Part shown: positions 20,723 to 32,564 of the stretch, one piece after another
How the letters are laid out: every line of letters begins with the position of its first letter
How positions within the stretch are numbered: position 1 is the stretch's first letter
NCBI GenBank assembly: GCA_951213105.1
Contig: OX578145.1
Coordinates: forward strand, 13,212,707-13,276,706
Length of the DNA stretch: 64,000 bases
From: Amaurobius ferox
Lineage: Eukaryota; Arthropoda; Arachnida; Araneae; Amaurobiidae
Direction: 5' to 3'
Position numbers and translations under genes: made by a program
The notes under the pieces: generated by a model
Told to the model about the DNA's origin: nothing
Database searches by the model: none
The model's input: the letters and a program-made list of their open reading frames with translations, nothing else

Positions 20723-23700
20723 CCAGAGCCTTGTTTCCCAATAGGCAAAGTAGACAACTGCCTTGAGCGGTATATTTTTAAGGGCGGCAAATTTATCGGG
20801 GAAAGCTGTCGCGGGTAATGCGGAAAAAAATTATAATATATGAAAATAACGTGCTAAAATGGCTCCATGGAAGTTGAATAAAGAGGCTTCTACAAAGCCA
20901 ATGTCACATTTTTTTTTCAATGGAGTGGTATAGGTATAACGCTCCCCCAACTCCAATGTCGGACTGAAAACAAAAGTTATATCGACAGGCGTGATTATCA
21001 GGCATTGACAGATTCAGATAAATCACATAGCACTCTAGTTTTATCGCTTAAATCCTTAATAATTAACTAATAATTCTGGCAGTCACCACTAGATTGAGCT
21101 TCAAAGCGCGGGCTGGAGAGGTGACAGGCGAGAGAAATAAGAATAACTTCGTTTGGAATATCTATTGCTATTCGTTACTATTTTTAATCTCCAAGTTATT
21201 TCGAGAGGTTTAATTGGAGTGTATAAGGTATAACTAAGTAATTAACCGGGCTCCAGTATGAGTGACGGGCGAAAACGAGTAAGTGGTGCTGCATATAAAA
21301 AAAAGCGGAAAGGAAGAGAAAAGCTGAAGATGAATTAATGAAGAAAACTGCAAAACTTGAGACGTTTTTTTGCAAAACTGCTGAAACAGAACAGCAACCA
21401 CGTGATTCTCAAGGTATGTATTATAAATAAAATTTGTTTTTAAAAGTTACATACGTTCAATGGCCTAACTAGCTTCTAGGTGTAGGGGAGGGGAACTAGC
21501 CATTTCCGACCACTAGGAACTAGCCAAATAGCGTGTGAAACACATTTTTGGGTTTTTTATGCAATATTAAATATGTTTTATTTGGCATATTTAAGCAAGA
21601 TTTTTTGGTCACTGTTAAAATATTTTAAAAAATCGATTATTTTTCTTCATTTATGAAAATAGTAAAGATCTTTACCTTCTAGAAAAAGTCAACATTTTTG
21701 CTCTAGACAAAATATAACTATTTTTATAGGAATTTTACAAATGTAAACAGTACATTTGTATGAGGACATTTTACTAAAAATCGATTTTTCTCGGAATGAT
21801 ATTTTTTGTTACGAAAGGAACGTTTTTTCATGTATACTTTTTATGCAATTAACTTCTAATTTCATGGCTGTTTGTGTAATAGCCATATTACATATTACAT
21901 GCTTTGGTAGCAGGGAATATTCCAGGATTCATAAACTGGGGGGAGTATAAAGAAAATTTCGGCGATTTTTAGGGGGTGTATGTGTGTGTATCTCTATACT
22001 GTAATGTAATTATACAAGAAACTTGAAGGGGGGGGGGGGTGTTTTAAAATTTTTTTTAATTTTGGGGGATGCAGGGGGATATATATATATATATATATAA
22101 TTCCGTTTTATATTTTTATAGTACATTCAGATAACAGTTTTCAATTTTGGCGTCATTCCGGTTTGGCGGTTTTATGGACCGGCGAATGCAATTTTACCGA
22201 AATTATGTATATATAATTATTACATAAAATGTTTTCGATTTTTATTTGACACAAACGTTGTGGGAGCGCATACAGAATATTTATCTATTTTTTTCCTTTG
22301 TCCAGGCGTGGGAGGTGGACCGAGTTCTCGCAGATAGGCATTTGTGTCTCAATCATCTAATCCTGCCAATCCTGCAAACGAAGCGGGAGATGTTGTGGAA
22401 GTGCAACGCGAAAAGGAAGGAACTATTGAGAGAGTTATTTATTATAAGGACCCCAGTAACTGGAAAGTTGACGAGCATACACGAGAATACATTGCGTTGC
22501 ACGGTTACAACCAAAACATAAGTGAGGAATTTCCAAATTCAAAACGTATATATTTTGAATGCGCACGCTTTCTTTCAAAGCATTTGTTCCATCGTACACT
22601 GAAGAGTGGAGAAACAGCTTTAAGAGAGTGGCTCACATATTCTGAGAAAACAGGTCGGGTGTACTGCGAACCCTGCCGTTTGTTCGGCGGCCTATCTTCT
22701 TCCCAGTTCGCAGGAGAAGGATTCAACGACTGGAAAAATGAAGAAACTCGAGTATCCAAACACGAAAATAGCGACTCACATAAGAGCTCCATGATACAGT
22801 TGTTGAACAGAGCACATGCTAACAAAGGAGTCGATAAAGGTCTCGTCCTGCAACTGAATGCTGAGACAAACTACTGGACAAACGTATTGAAAAGGGTCGT
22901 CGCCGTTGTGACATCGATGTCTTCACGTAGGCTTCCTTTCAGAGGTTCCGTTGAATATTTCGGATCATTACATACGGCAACTACTTGATGACCATAGAAC
23001 TAATTGCACAATTCGACCCATTTCTGGCAGAACACATATCAAGATATGGCAATCAAGGCAGTGGATGCACTTCATATATTTCCTTTACCATTTGTGAAGA
23101 GTTGATCCGAGAAATGGCCAATATGGTGACTTCTGAAATAATACTTGAACTTAAAGACGCTAAGCACTTTTCCTTGATTGTCGACTCCACACAAGGCATT
23201 TCCCATTGTGATCAATTAGCAGTAATCTTGAGATATATTTGCAAAGATGGCTTACCAGTGGAACGGTTCGTGATGTTTATACCCAACGCGGGGCACAAAT
23301 CCAAAGAGCTTGAGAAAGCTGTTATGCAGTTCCTACAACTACACACCATTGATGTCCGCAACTATAGGGGACAATCATACGATAATGCGACGAATATGTC
23401 AGGACCATACACTGGCTTACAGGCAAGGATCAAAAATCGAAATCCTCTAGCTCAATATGTTCCTTGTGCCGCTCATTCCCTCAATCTCGTAGGAAACCTG
23501 GCTGCCGAAAGTTCTGAAGAAGCTGTTTTCTTTTTTCTACTATTTCAGGGACTCTACAATTTCTTCAGCGCATCAACTCATCGATGGCAGATTCTGAGTT
23601 CATGGGTTAAGGGAGGAAAATCCCTCAAGTCCTTGTCCCAGACTAGAAGGTCTGCCAGAAGTGATGCATGCAAAGCAGTGCATGAGTCCTACACAGAGAG

Positions 23701-24961
23701 TCACGATGCATTGTCTTACATTGAGAATGATGAAAATGAAAAGCCTACAGTGAAATGTGAGGCTTTTGGACTGAGACGTAATATGAGGAGACATGAAACT
23801 GCTTTTATGCTTGTGTTGTGGAGAAGCATCTTACACCGTTTGAATGATACAAATAGTTTACTGCAACAAGCGAGCATAGATGTAGGAACAGTGCTGCAGT
23901 TGCATGATGCCCTTATTAAATATGTGAAGCAGGAACGCAAGAAATTCAACGATTATAAAATAATGGCTGTGCAGTTATCACCTGCAGAAAAGATATACGA
24001 GTCTAATACAAAAAGGAGAACAAAGAGAAAGCGACACTTTGATGAATCTACGACTACCACTTCCCTTAATCCTGAAGAGGAGGCACTGAGTATTAAGGAT
24101 GTATTCAGAACCCAATCTTTCCTCCCAGTCATCGACACCTTGTTTTTGGAACTACAAAATCAACGACTGGCGTATCAAAACATTCTGAAAAAGTTTGAAA
24201 TCTTTGATGACATTACTTCAAAGGAGCGAAGTGAAATCGACATTCTTGCCACAAAACTGGTTGAAAGTTATCCGGATGATCTGGAGAGATCTTTCGTCGA
24301 CGAATGTCATCACCTGAAATATCTGCTGCAAAAAAGCGCATCCAGAGTGTTCCTGTCTTCACTATTAACATTAAGTTAGTTGTTTTATGCGGAATCCAAG
24401 CAATTTCACCTTGTATATCCCAACGTGGACATTGGTATGCGTATGTTTTTATGCACAGCCGCAAGCAACTGCAGCGCGGAACGTTCATTCTCGTGTTTAA
24501 AAAGAATCAAGCAGTATATGAGGAGCGCCATGCAGCAAGACAGGTTAAACTCTTTAGCCGTGCTCTCCATAGAAGCGGAGTTGGCCCAAAAGTTATCATT
24601 TGAACAACTCATTCAAGCATTTGCTGTGAGAAAGGCTAGGCGAAAGAATTTAAAAAATGTACAGTAATTAAATCAATGGGTGCTGACGGCGCTTTGCTAC
24701 TGTTGATGAATAATCATCAACAAATCTGCAAAAAGTTGCGAATAAAGTATATACAGTATAGTTTCTGGGCGTGAATTCAAGGCTTTTATTTCATTAAAGA
24801 CAATGCATTAGTTATTACCTATAATGTTTATTTTGCATATTATCTTTACAGAAGGAGAAGGGGAGCAGGAGAAGGGGACAATGCAGGATTTAGGCTTGGG
24901 GGCGGGGGGCGGCAGATGACCAGCTGCCTACCCACTTGCAAACTATAAACACGGCCGTGGC
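20723..24961 (+). mobile_element. hAT-superfamily DNA transposon (ZMYM/TTF type), degraded
   Basis: The transposase gene is complete from first exon to dimerisation domain. Flanking it, CAGAGCCTTGTTT near 20723 and the reverse complement of CACGGCCGTGTTT near 24950 could be worn terminal inverted repeats. No 8-bp target duplication could be confirmed, so the element limits are tentative. The 3' flank has a GGAGAAGG-rich tract. Confidence 0.6.
21258..24667 (+). pseudogene. hAT transposase with one intron, broken
   Basis: Exon 1 (21258-21413) begins MSDGRKRVSGAAYKKK and, after a 1-base shift, encodes ELMKKTAKLETFF. A GT donor at 21414 and a pyrimidine-rich CAG acceptor at 22305 bound an intron of about 890 bases. 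Exon 2 carries a TTF-type zinc finger region (RVYCEPCRLFGG, DWKNEETRVSKHENSDSH), then the transposase core with PCAAHSLNLVG, and the C-terminal dimerisation domain (YPNVDIGMRMFLC; CSAERSFSCLKRIK). Breaks: an in-frame TAG in the first codons of exon 2, a frameshift near 22980 and an in-frame TAG at 24377-24379. It resembles proteins annotated as zinc-finger MYM-type 1-like. About 840 residues in all. Confidence 0.85.
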
Positions 24962-25050
24962 CATGTTTTCATTCGAGTTGACATGCACGAGAGGGTGCGT
25001 GGATGCAAAGGTCTTTAATACAAGGTTAGGTAGTCAGTCCGGCAACCAAT

Positions 25051-25833
25051 AAAAAAAAATCTGATGTGGGCAGCACATGCCTTTCTCTGCAGACTTATAT
25101 CTACGTTCTCGTTATTTTAATTAAATTTAATTCACTTATAATTCAATTTTCGTTCTCATTTGGTAACTGAACTTATTTTCAAAGGTGGCGTAGAGAAAAT
25201 AAGAAAAAACTAAAATATCTCGAGAACGGCTAGTCCTAGTGTAATGGGGCTGGCCTTATTCTTTTTAGGTCTTATTTGGTCTTATTCTTCGTAGTTTTTA
25301 GTTTAGATTTTGACGGTTATTGCGGGCCATTTCGCAAAAATAGGCAGGTTATTTTTTTCCGAATCGTACCAAAATCTAATCACCACCAGGGTAACTCACA
25401 ATTGACTTATCAACCGATTTTTGTGAAATTCGGTCCATTAGTTTTCCAGTTAGAGTGGATACAGGCAATTTTTATGGGCCAATTCGCAAAAAAAGGCGAG
25501 TTCTTTCTATCCCGAATTGTACCCAAAGCTAATCAGCACCAGAATCGCCCACAAGTGATTTACCTACCAAATTTTATGAAATTCGGTCAATTAGTTTTTT
25601 AGTTAGAGTGGATATAATATCTGCACAGATAGACAGATACACAGGCAGACAGACATACATACAGACACACAGACACACACGCAGACGTCACGTTAAAAAT
25701 AGTTTTTTCGTATTCTAGAGGTCTCGAAACGTGTAGATACGACGAAAATTTGAGTTGTGATTTTCGGCATGATTCCAATACTTTCAATGATTCAAATACT
25801 TTCCCTATACATTTCCATGTATTGCAGGGAAAG
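25051..25833 (-). mobile_element. CTTTCC/(GT)n repeat, subfamily B
   Basis: Minus-strand copy: the end CTGATGTGGGCAGCACATG is at 25061-25079 and the hairpin start (CTTTCC..GGGAAAG in reverse) at 25798-25833. The middle has two related blocks around CTAGAGTGGAT-type phrases and a GACAGACA/ACACACAG tract. It matches 30615-31381 closely in inverted orientation. Confidence 0.75.
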
Positions 25834-27490
25834 TAAAAGTTGTCAGCTTGAAGTCATTGAGCTTAGTATTTCGTCATTTGTGACGTCATGGTTTTTGAAA
25901 GTCGTTGCTAAAACACAGCAAGTTTTCGCATTATTACAATTAAAAATCGTTTGTTAATTTTGAAGTAGCAATATCCAGACGCAAACAACTTGCGTGGCGA
26001 TTTTAAATTTTGCTGTGCACACCTGCCCTAGTGACGTTCAAAGAGATTTAGTGACATCGGTGGGCAGAATGATAGTTTCAGTTAAGAAGTTTAGTCCTTC
26101 CTGAGAACTCGAGAACAAAATTTCGGCGTTTGCTATTCTCGTGACATCATATGCTTCAGATTCAGGTGAAAAAAATGAAGTTAGCCATGCCCGGGACGAG
26201 AACCCCCTGCGTTTGTGTGTGCTGCTGTGCATATCCTATATAATCCGTAGTTATCCTTCTTTAGGATAACTGCGGACGTCTGCTATAACCGAACAGAGAA
26301 GGGTAGAATGTTGGATCGATTTATGAGAGTGTATATACGTAAGCGTTCTTGTTAGTGCACATTAGTTATTTATATTAACTTGCTTGTTAGTAATTTATAT
26401 TAACTTGCTTGTTAGTGATTTTAAAGTGCTAGTTAGTGATTTATATTAACGTTGTGCTTTATTTTCTGATTTTATATAGTTTGAGGATAAACGAAATGAA
26501 GAAAAGAAAAAACTCATGGTGGCAGTGAACAAACAGAAGAATGAATTCATGACAGAAAAATAACAACCCAAGAGTAATCTGAACGAGCAGCAGAAGAATA
26601 AAAATACTTGTTCGGTGAACAAAACTACTAACTTAAGTATTCTTCGATAAAAAATGTCACAGTTCTATAAATAGAAGTATAAAAAATACATCACTCATAA
26701 TAAATCTAATATAACGTGTAAATTCTTTCTCAAATGTTATACATGAAATAAATCGTTTGAACCAGGGCTCAAAATTATTTTCAGTCACGTTTTCACTTAT
26801 CTCTCCTTATCTCTCCTCTTCAAAATTCTTATCCCATATATTTTGGATTTTATTCTAAAATTCAATTGATAATCCGTTCCAGCATATAGTGTACCTCATA
26901 TATTATACCTCATATATTATGCCTTATAGTTCATGTGTCAAGTGCATAAGATACAAATTCAGATCGTTTGTGTCCCAGGTAGGGTCCCATTCAATTTGCT
27001 TTGAATTTCTCAGAAAGAAGAATACACAATTCTCAATTTATATTCGGTTAGATTTCTTCAGGCGAAATATATAAAAGTAAGGTGTTTTTATTTATCAGTA
27101 AGGTGTTTTTATTTGAAATGTAGTTTGTTTTATGGTGGACAAAAATATTTGATGTGAGTAGTACATGAGATACAAACTGAAATTCATTTATTTTTTCAAA
27201 TTTATTCCTCTACTAGAGCGAATTACCCGGCGTTACTTGGATATTAAATAAGGGGCTCACTACTCAAATAATACGGGTGCAGATAACACCACTCAATTTC
27301 CAAATCGCCTGCCTTTAAATAAAATATTTCTGTTTTGAACTACATTAATTTTCGTGACACAGATAAATGAAGAGACTTGAGGTCACGAAAATGTTTCTTT
27401 AACCTCAGAGTTATTGCTATCTCAGCGAATTTTCATCCAATTTATATAAAATTTCAACACAATACTCATAATGATAATATGGTACCAAAG
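25834..27490. other. No gene seen; possible LTR remnant near 26240-26530
   Basis: AT-rich. At 26240-26530 there is a TATATAATCC-type start and irregular repeats of TTATATTAACTTGCTTGTTAG. This is followed by TGGTGGCAGTGAACAAAC, which resembles the primer-binding-site context of some LTR elements. Nothing more supports this. The rest has no recognised signal. Confidence 0.4.
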
Positions 27491-28334
27491 TTATGCACGT
27501 CTAGATAAAGAATGATACAATTTCCTAATGTCATCCTGCGATACATTCTGACAGGCATTCCTCAATTGTTGATCCAGATTTGCTACATTTCGGGGAGTCC
27601 GAATCTAACGGCATAGCATGTCCCATGCATGCTCGATTGGCGAAAGGTCTGGTGACCTTGTTGACCAAGAAACAATATCAGCAGCACGGAGACAATCTAC
27701 AGATATGCGAGCTGTATGTGGCGTGGCATTATCTTGTTGGAAAATGCTCCCAGAATGACGTTGCCATGAAGAGTAACGCAAACGGCCGCAGGATTTCATC
27801 AACATATCGTTTAGCTGTTAAAGTTGTAGGCAGGATGACTAGGGGCGACCTGTTGTCGTAAGAGATAGCACCCCACACGATCACACCAGGGGTAATGTCT
27901 GTGTGACTGTTTAAAACAAAGACTGATTGGGACCGCTGGCTCTGGAACCTCCACACACGTAATCAATGATCATCTGCTGAAAGACTGAAGCGTGATTCAT
28001 CGCTGAGCACTATGCAATGCCATTCTGCTGGCAGCCATAATGCTCGGCTACGACACCACCCCAAACGACTCTGTCGATATTGTGGGGTTATGGGCAGACG
28101 TCTTAAAGGAAGCCGTGAGCGTAACCCCACCTTAGCCAAGCGCCGTGAGATGGTGGAAGGCACCATGGGTAGTATGGACGAGGCTGTAGCGCGTTGGATG
28201 GCGGACAATGATGCCGTTGGGCCAGTTAGGACCTGTCGCTCAATCATCCGATTTTGCCTCGCATTCGTGCACTTTGACCTTCTAGAGCCTTCATTCCGTT
28301 GATGCAGCAACCATTGCACCCTTGCAGCAACCAT
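27491..28334 (-). pseudogene. Tc1-type transposase, broken
   Basis: Cut-and-paste transposase of the Tc1/mariner superfamily. From the N-terminal side: a helix-turn-helix-like part (TISRRLAKVGLRSRLP), first catalytic Asp in VLSDESRFSL, PGVIVWGAISYDNRSPLV, second Asp in FQQDNATPHTA, and the Glu in RSPDLSPIEHAWDML. The tail is RTPRNVANLDQQLRN, ending in TAA at 27491-27493. The spacing between the second Asp and the Glu is 32 residues as read, shorter than the usual 34. Breaks: the frame changes at about 27960 and 27780, and an in-frame TAG follows the Glu region. The N-terminal DNA-binding part is truncated; an 18-base phrase with GCAATGGTTGCTGCA is doubled there. Confidence 0.88.
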
Positions 28335-28425
28335 TGCACCTTTGCACAGCAGTGCCCCTTCTGTGCAGGTGGCGGCTTATTGCTCGGTATGAGCAGTCAT
28401 CTTCAAGCATCCGAACTATACGACC

Positions 28426-28508
28426 ACGTTCGAACTCGTGAAAGACCCAGGCCACCCGACTCACCCTAGGGTATGAGCAGCTGGTTGAGTGGCACGTTTG
28501 AACTCGTG
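28426..28508 (-). mobile_element. Micro-retroposon (53 bp) with 15-bp target duplication
   Basis: The insert 28441-28493 is flanked by ACGTTCGAACTCGTG (28426-28440) and ACGTTTGAACTCGTG (28494-28508). Read on the minus strand, the insert starts GCCACTCAACC and ends GTGGCCTGGGTCTTT. Its two ends pair (GCCACTC with GGGTGGC). The same plan, with different but compensating stem bases, is found at 39.1, 51.1 and 62.7 kb. Confidence 0.7.
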
Positions 28509-30614
28509 TAATTGCTTATAAGACCTTTGGCAACGGCATTATTGGTTGTGTCTCCACGGAACTGCAACGCCGATAACGAGCAAAGGTAAACCGTCCACAT
28601 TTTTAACATGCTTTATAGGATGCTAGTTGCGTACTAGAAACGCGAGCTATGACCGAATTTAACACTCATTGGCCTTGCAAATTCAATCATTTGCATACTT
28701 GGTATAAAGGAATTTGCATGCGAAATTTCGAGATGATCTGATTGTTTTTTAGGGGTGCTTCGTTTTTTTTTGCAAAAGAGTGTAATTAATTGGCATCTCT
28801 TACAACATATTTTTCTTCCTTTGGCTACGTAGTGAATTTTATAACGCCACCTGATGAAAAAAATGAAAAAATAAACTAAATGAAAAAATAAAACAAAACA
28901 AAACCCGTGTAATACATTAAGAACTGTTTATTCTAGAATAATAAAGTTGGATTTATTAGTTTTGGTATAAAAAATTAGGCAGAAAAAACCAGAATTTAAT
29001 CAGCGTATTTAAGCTTATTTTTTTATTCCAGTTTTTGTTAAATTTAAAAAATGTAATGGATTCCTGTTCTTTTACGCCATTCTAATTTTTGTTTTAATAA
29101 TTGTTTATTTTATATTCCATTCCAATCCTTCTCTATATGTGTATTTGTATTTATATTTGTGATACTGTAGATTTATATTCTATATTTATATTTGTGATAG
29201 TGAATTTTTGGCTGCATAAAATCAGATTAGTTTTGTTTAAATATTTGCACAATAATAATAATAATGAGATAATAAATAATAAAAATCAGAGAAATTTATG
29301 AATGTAATCTGCATGTTTTTTAAACTTTCTTTTATGATTAAAGTTTTGAAATTCTCTAACGCATGGCTTTACATACAACCAATTATGGTTTTATTATTAT
29401 AATTGCAGATGTAGTTTTCAAATGTAAAAATACCATTCTATAGCGCCCACCCGATATACCAGTTAATAAATTAGCATAAATGAACATTTTTATTGAGCAA
29501 AATTTTTTTCCCAAATCTTCAATTTACAAATTATTAAATATTGCATGCTTTTATTTTCTTTGTGAATCTCGGAGAGCTCTCAAAAATGAATTTTTTAAGA
29601 TTTCTAATTATAGTTCCAGTGCTACATTCTTCTTAAATTACCGTCCTCCTTAAAGATACGAGAAAGTGCGAAGATTATGTAGTTCTCTTTAAAGAGATTT
29701 CGAACAAAAAATAATTTGAATTCAAGGAGAAATATTTTTGTAAGAATATAAGAGTAAAATGAATATAATTAATTACACAAAAGACTTAACGCACAATTTC
29801 GGGAAGATATACCCGAATATTTATATCTATGTCTTTTTGTAAATCTGTCGAACAAATTAAATGAATCAAATAAAATTTTGCACCAATCAGTCCATTTGTC
29901 ATTTCTCTACTCATAAGGAAATGAATGTTTGCTTTTATCTGAAAGTAGCTCATTAAAACTTTTTCTCATAAAGTAATGATTAAATTTAATTTTAAAGCCA
30001 AAATTAATCTAATTTAAAACTCTTCTTTATACATCTGGAAAGAAATATGACAAACACAGCTTTCAATAGACATTTCCTATTTTGCAAAGCTTAAGAGATG
30101 CATCATTTCACAAAGATGAATGGATCCAGAAAGTCTAAAACTTAGTGGATTCTAATAGTAAATCAAAGGATTTCAGAAATTTGATTTTTTTCTTTTCTAA
30201 TTAACAGAACAATTTAAAGAATATTGATGCTACGACGAGCTTAATTTTAAAGCTATTAAAACCTTTTACATTTGCTTTAAGTCTGACTGAAATTGCATCT
30301 GGTATTTAATTTCGATTAAGCTAATTGAATTTCTTCACAGGATGAAAATGCTTTAAAATTGCATTTCCGAAATGCGAGATGAAATCAGATTTTATCTTGT
30401 GTGGAATGACATAGATAATTAAAATTAATTGCTGTTATATCCATATATCGATGGTAGTTTTCTATTTATAAACGCTATCAATTTCAGGATTGGTAAATAG
30501 TTCTTTACTTTGAATAAATTTGCTTTTGTTTTATACGTTTTCATAATATACATGGGTCGGTAGTATCCGTCATATAGTAACTCGAGAAGTATTAGGGTCA
30601 TAGCATGCATATTA
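28509..30614. other. No gene seen
   Basis: 28,540-28,780 may be the outer flank of the Tc1 element. The rest is AT-rich with A- and T-runs and an ATAATA tract at about 29251-29280. No coding or repeat family is recognised. Short open frames such as 29101-29301 are low-complexity chance frames. Confidence 0.5.
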
Positions 30615-31381
30615 CTTTCCCTGCAATATATGGTAATGTATAGGGAAAGTATTGGAAGCGTGCCGAAAATCGCAACTCGAGTTTTCGACGGATCTACACG
30701 TTTCGAGTCCTCTAGAATACGAAAAGAAAACTTTTAGCGTGACTTCTGTGTGTGTGTGTCTGTCTGTCTGTGTGTCTGTGCAGATATTGTGTCCACTCTA
30801 ACTAAAAAACTAATGGACCGAATTTCACAAAATTTGGAAGGTAAGTCACTTGTGGGCGAGTCTGGTGCTGAGTAGTTTTGGGTACGATTCGGGATAAAAG
30901 AACCCGCCTTTTTTTGCGAAATGGCCCTTAAAAGCTTATATCCACTCTAGCTGAAAATCTAATGGACCGAATTTCAAAAAATTCTGTAGATGAGTCACTT
31001 GGGGGTCACCTTGGTGCTGATTAGATTCTGGTACGATTCAGAAAAAAATAGCCTGCTTTTCTTTGCAAAATGGCCCGCAAAAACCACCAAAATCTAAACT
31101 AAAAAACTACGTATGCTCAAATATATCCATTAAATGCTTTTTTAATACGCAATTTTTAACGAAGAAAAGAATAAGACCAACCCCATTACATTAGGACTAG
31201 CCGTTCTCGAGATATTGTAGTTTTTTTCGCGTATTTTCTCTACGCCACCTTTGAAAGTAAGTCCGGTTATCAAATGAGAACGAAAATTGAATTAAAAGTG
31301 AATTAAATTTAATTAAAATAAAGAGAACGTGGATATAAGCCTGCAGGGAAAGTCATGTGCTGCCCATATCAGATTTTTTTT
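30615..31381 (+). mobile_element. CTTTCC/(GT)n repeat, subfamily B, nearly full length
   Basis: Starts with CTTTCCCTGCAATATATGGT and its inverted partner AGGGAAAG. Then come CGAGTTTTCGACGG, a TGTGTGTGTCTGTCTG tract, two related blocks with AATGGACCGAATTTC, then TTCTCGAGATATTG and the end GTCATGTGCTGCCCATATCAG. The counterpart at 25051-25833 lies in the opposite orientation. Confidence 0.8.
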
Positions 31382-31410
31382 AATGTATGCGTATAGGTAT
31401 GTTAGACCCT

Positions 31411-31790
31411 TTTTCATTTTCTCATAGTATGTAATGTAGTATAGTGAAAATTTCGTTTTCACGAAAATTTTAGAATTCGAGATTTGGTTGCCACTATATG
31501 GTTTAAGACCTCCTGAAAAGGCTTCGACTATTTTTAGGGATGTCCGTCTGTCTGTCTGGATGTCTGTGGTCGAATTCTTGTGTATACTATAGCGGTCACA
31601 AATACTAATGGATTTTTACGAAACTTTATATCCGGTTTTGTTATAAAAAATCTAGAACTAGATAGAATTTTTTTAAACTCGAATGAAAACTCTGAAATGG
31701 ATTCGAAATTTTGTGTTTCTTTAATATAGCAGCATAGGAGAAATTTGAACATAATAATGCTTAAGGGAGGGGGGGGGGGTTATATATGGC
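31411..31790 (+). repeat. Divergent subfamily repeat with TGTCTGTC tract
   Basis: Same order of landmarks as 5043-5245 (CTCATAGTATGTAATG, CGAGATTTGGTTGCC, GTTTAAGACCTCCTGAA, TGTCCGTCTGTCTGTC). It extends further, to a G-run at about 31766-31777. Confidence 0.5.
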
Positions 31791-32366
31791 TCAATGATCA
31801 CGAAACTTCATAGTTTCAATCATTGTTGGGAAAAGTAGTCGTGTAATGTCGATATTCAAATCGAATTACTTTTATGTAAAATATATAAATTTATGTATTA
31901 TATTTCTTTTTATACAGCTCTGTTACAGATTTTAATTCTGCCTTGAAAACCCCCTTTCTGTCGTTTTTATGTGTTCTTTTGGAACATATATTATTCTTAA
32001 ACCGAAATCAAAATCATTTCTAACATATTATTTAAAATGTGCGAGCGCTTTGAGAGTTATTTCTTCTGTTGAGTTCAAGGTCTTTTGGCAGTCGAAAATG
32101 GAAGTGCCAATGTAAATAATTTCATAGTTTCTATACATTTGTGCTGCAGACGATAATGAAGTTTTGCAACTGTTGTTTATAGCAGGTGGCTCTCCAGACA
32201 TTCTGTCGAGACATGCTGGCGTTTGGCCGTGAGAACCTTTTCTCGGCGGGAAATATCATGATTATTTTCTATTGGTGGTGACGGACTGGAAGCTTTCGTC
32301 CAGGTCCGTGGAAATGTTGTCTGAAAAGGTATAAAAGCCGTGTGCACCTTTTCTCGCTCTCAAATT
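31791..32366. other. No gene seen upstream of the LINE
   Basis: Moderately AT-rich sequence. GTATAAAAGCC at about 32330 is TATA-like and stands about 35 bases before the block shared with the second copy at 37576. It could be an external promoter, but no more can be said. Confidence 0.4.
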
Positions 32367-32564
32367 ATGTCATATATATCAAATATGGTTTCATACCGGA
32401 GGTTAAAGTCCTCGGACTAGGGACTCCAACCAATCGACACACTACGAACGTCGTCTCGCTCTCTTGCTCTTACTTCGTCCTGTTCATACGTTTTTCGTGA
32501 CCTCTCTGCCTTTTTGCTTTAGCGACCTGCATACGCCATCTTTTCTTTCCTTGCTGATTCGGAC

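Noticed and set aside
26240..26530. An LTR with primer-binding site
   Set aside because: Only a TGGTGGCAGTGAAC-like word and irregular repeats are seen. No second LTR or internal region was found.
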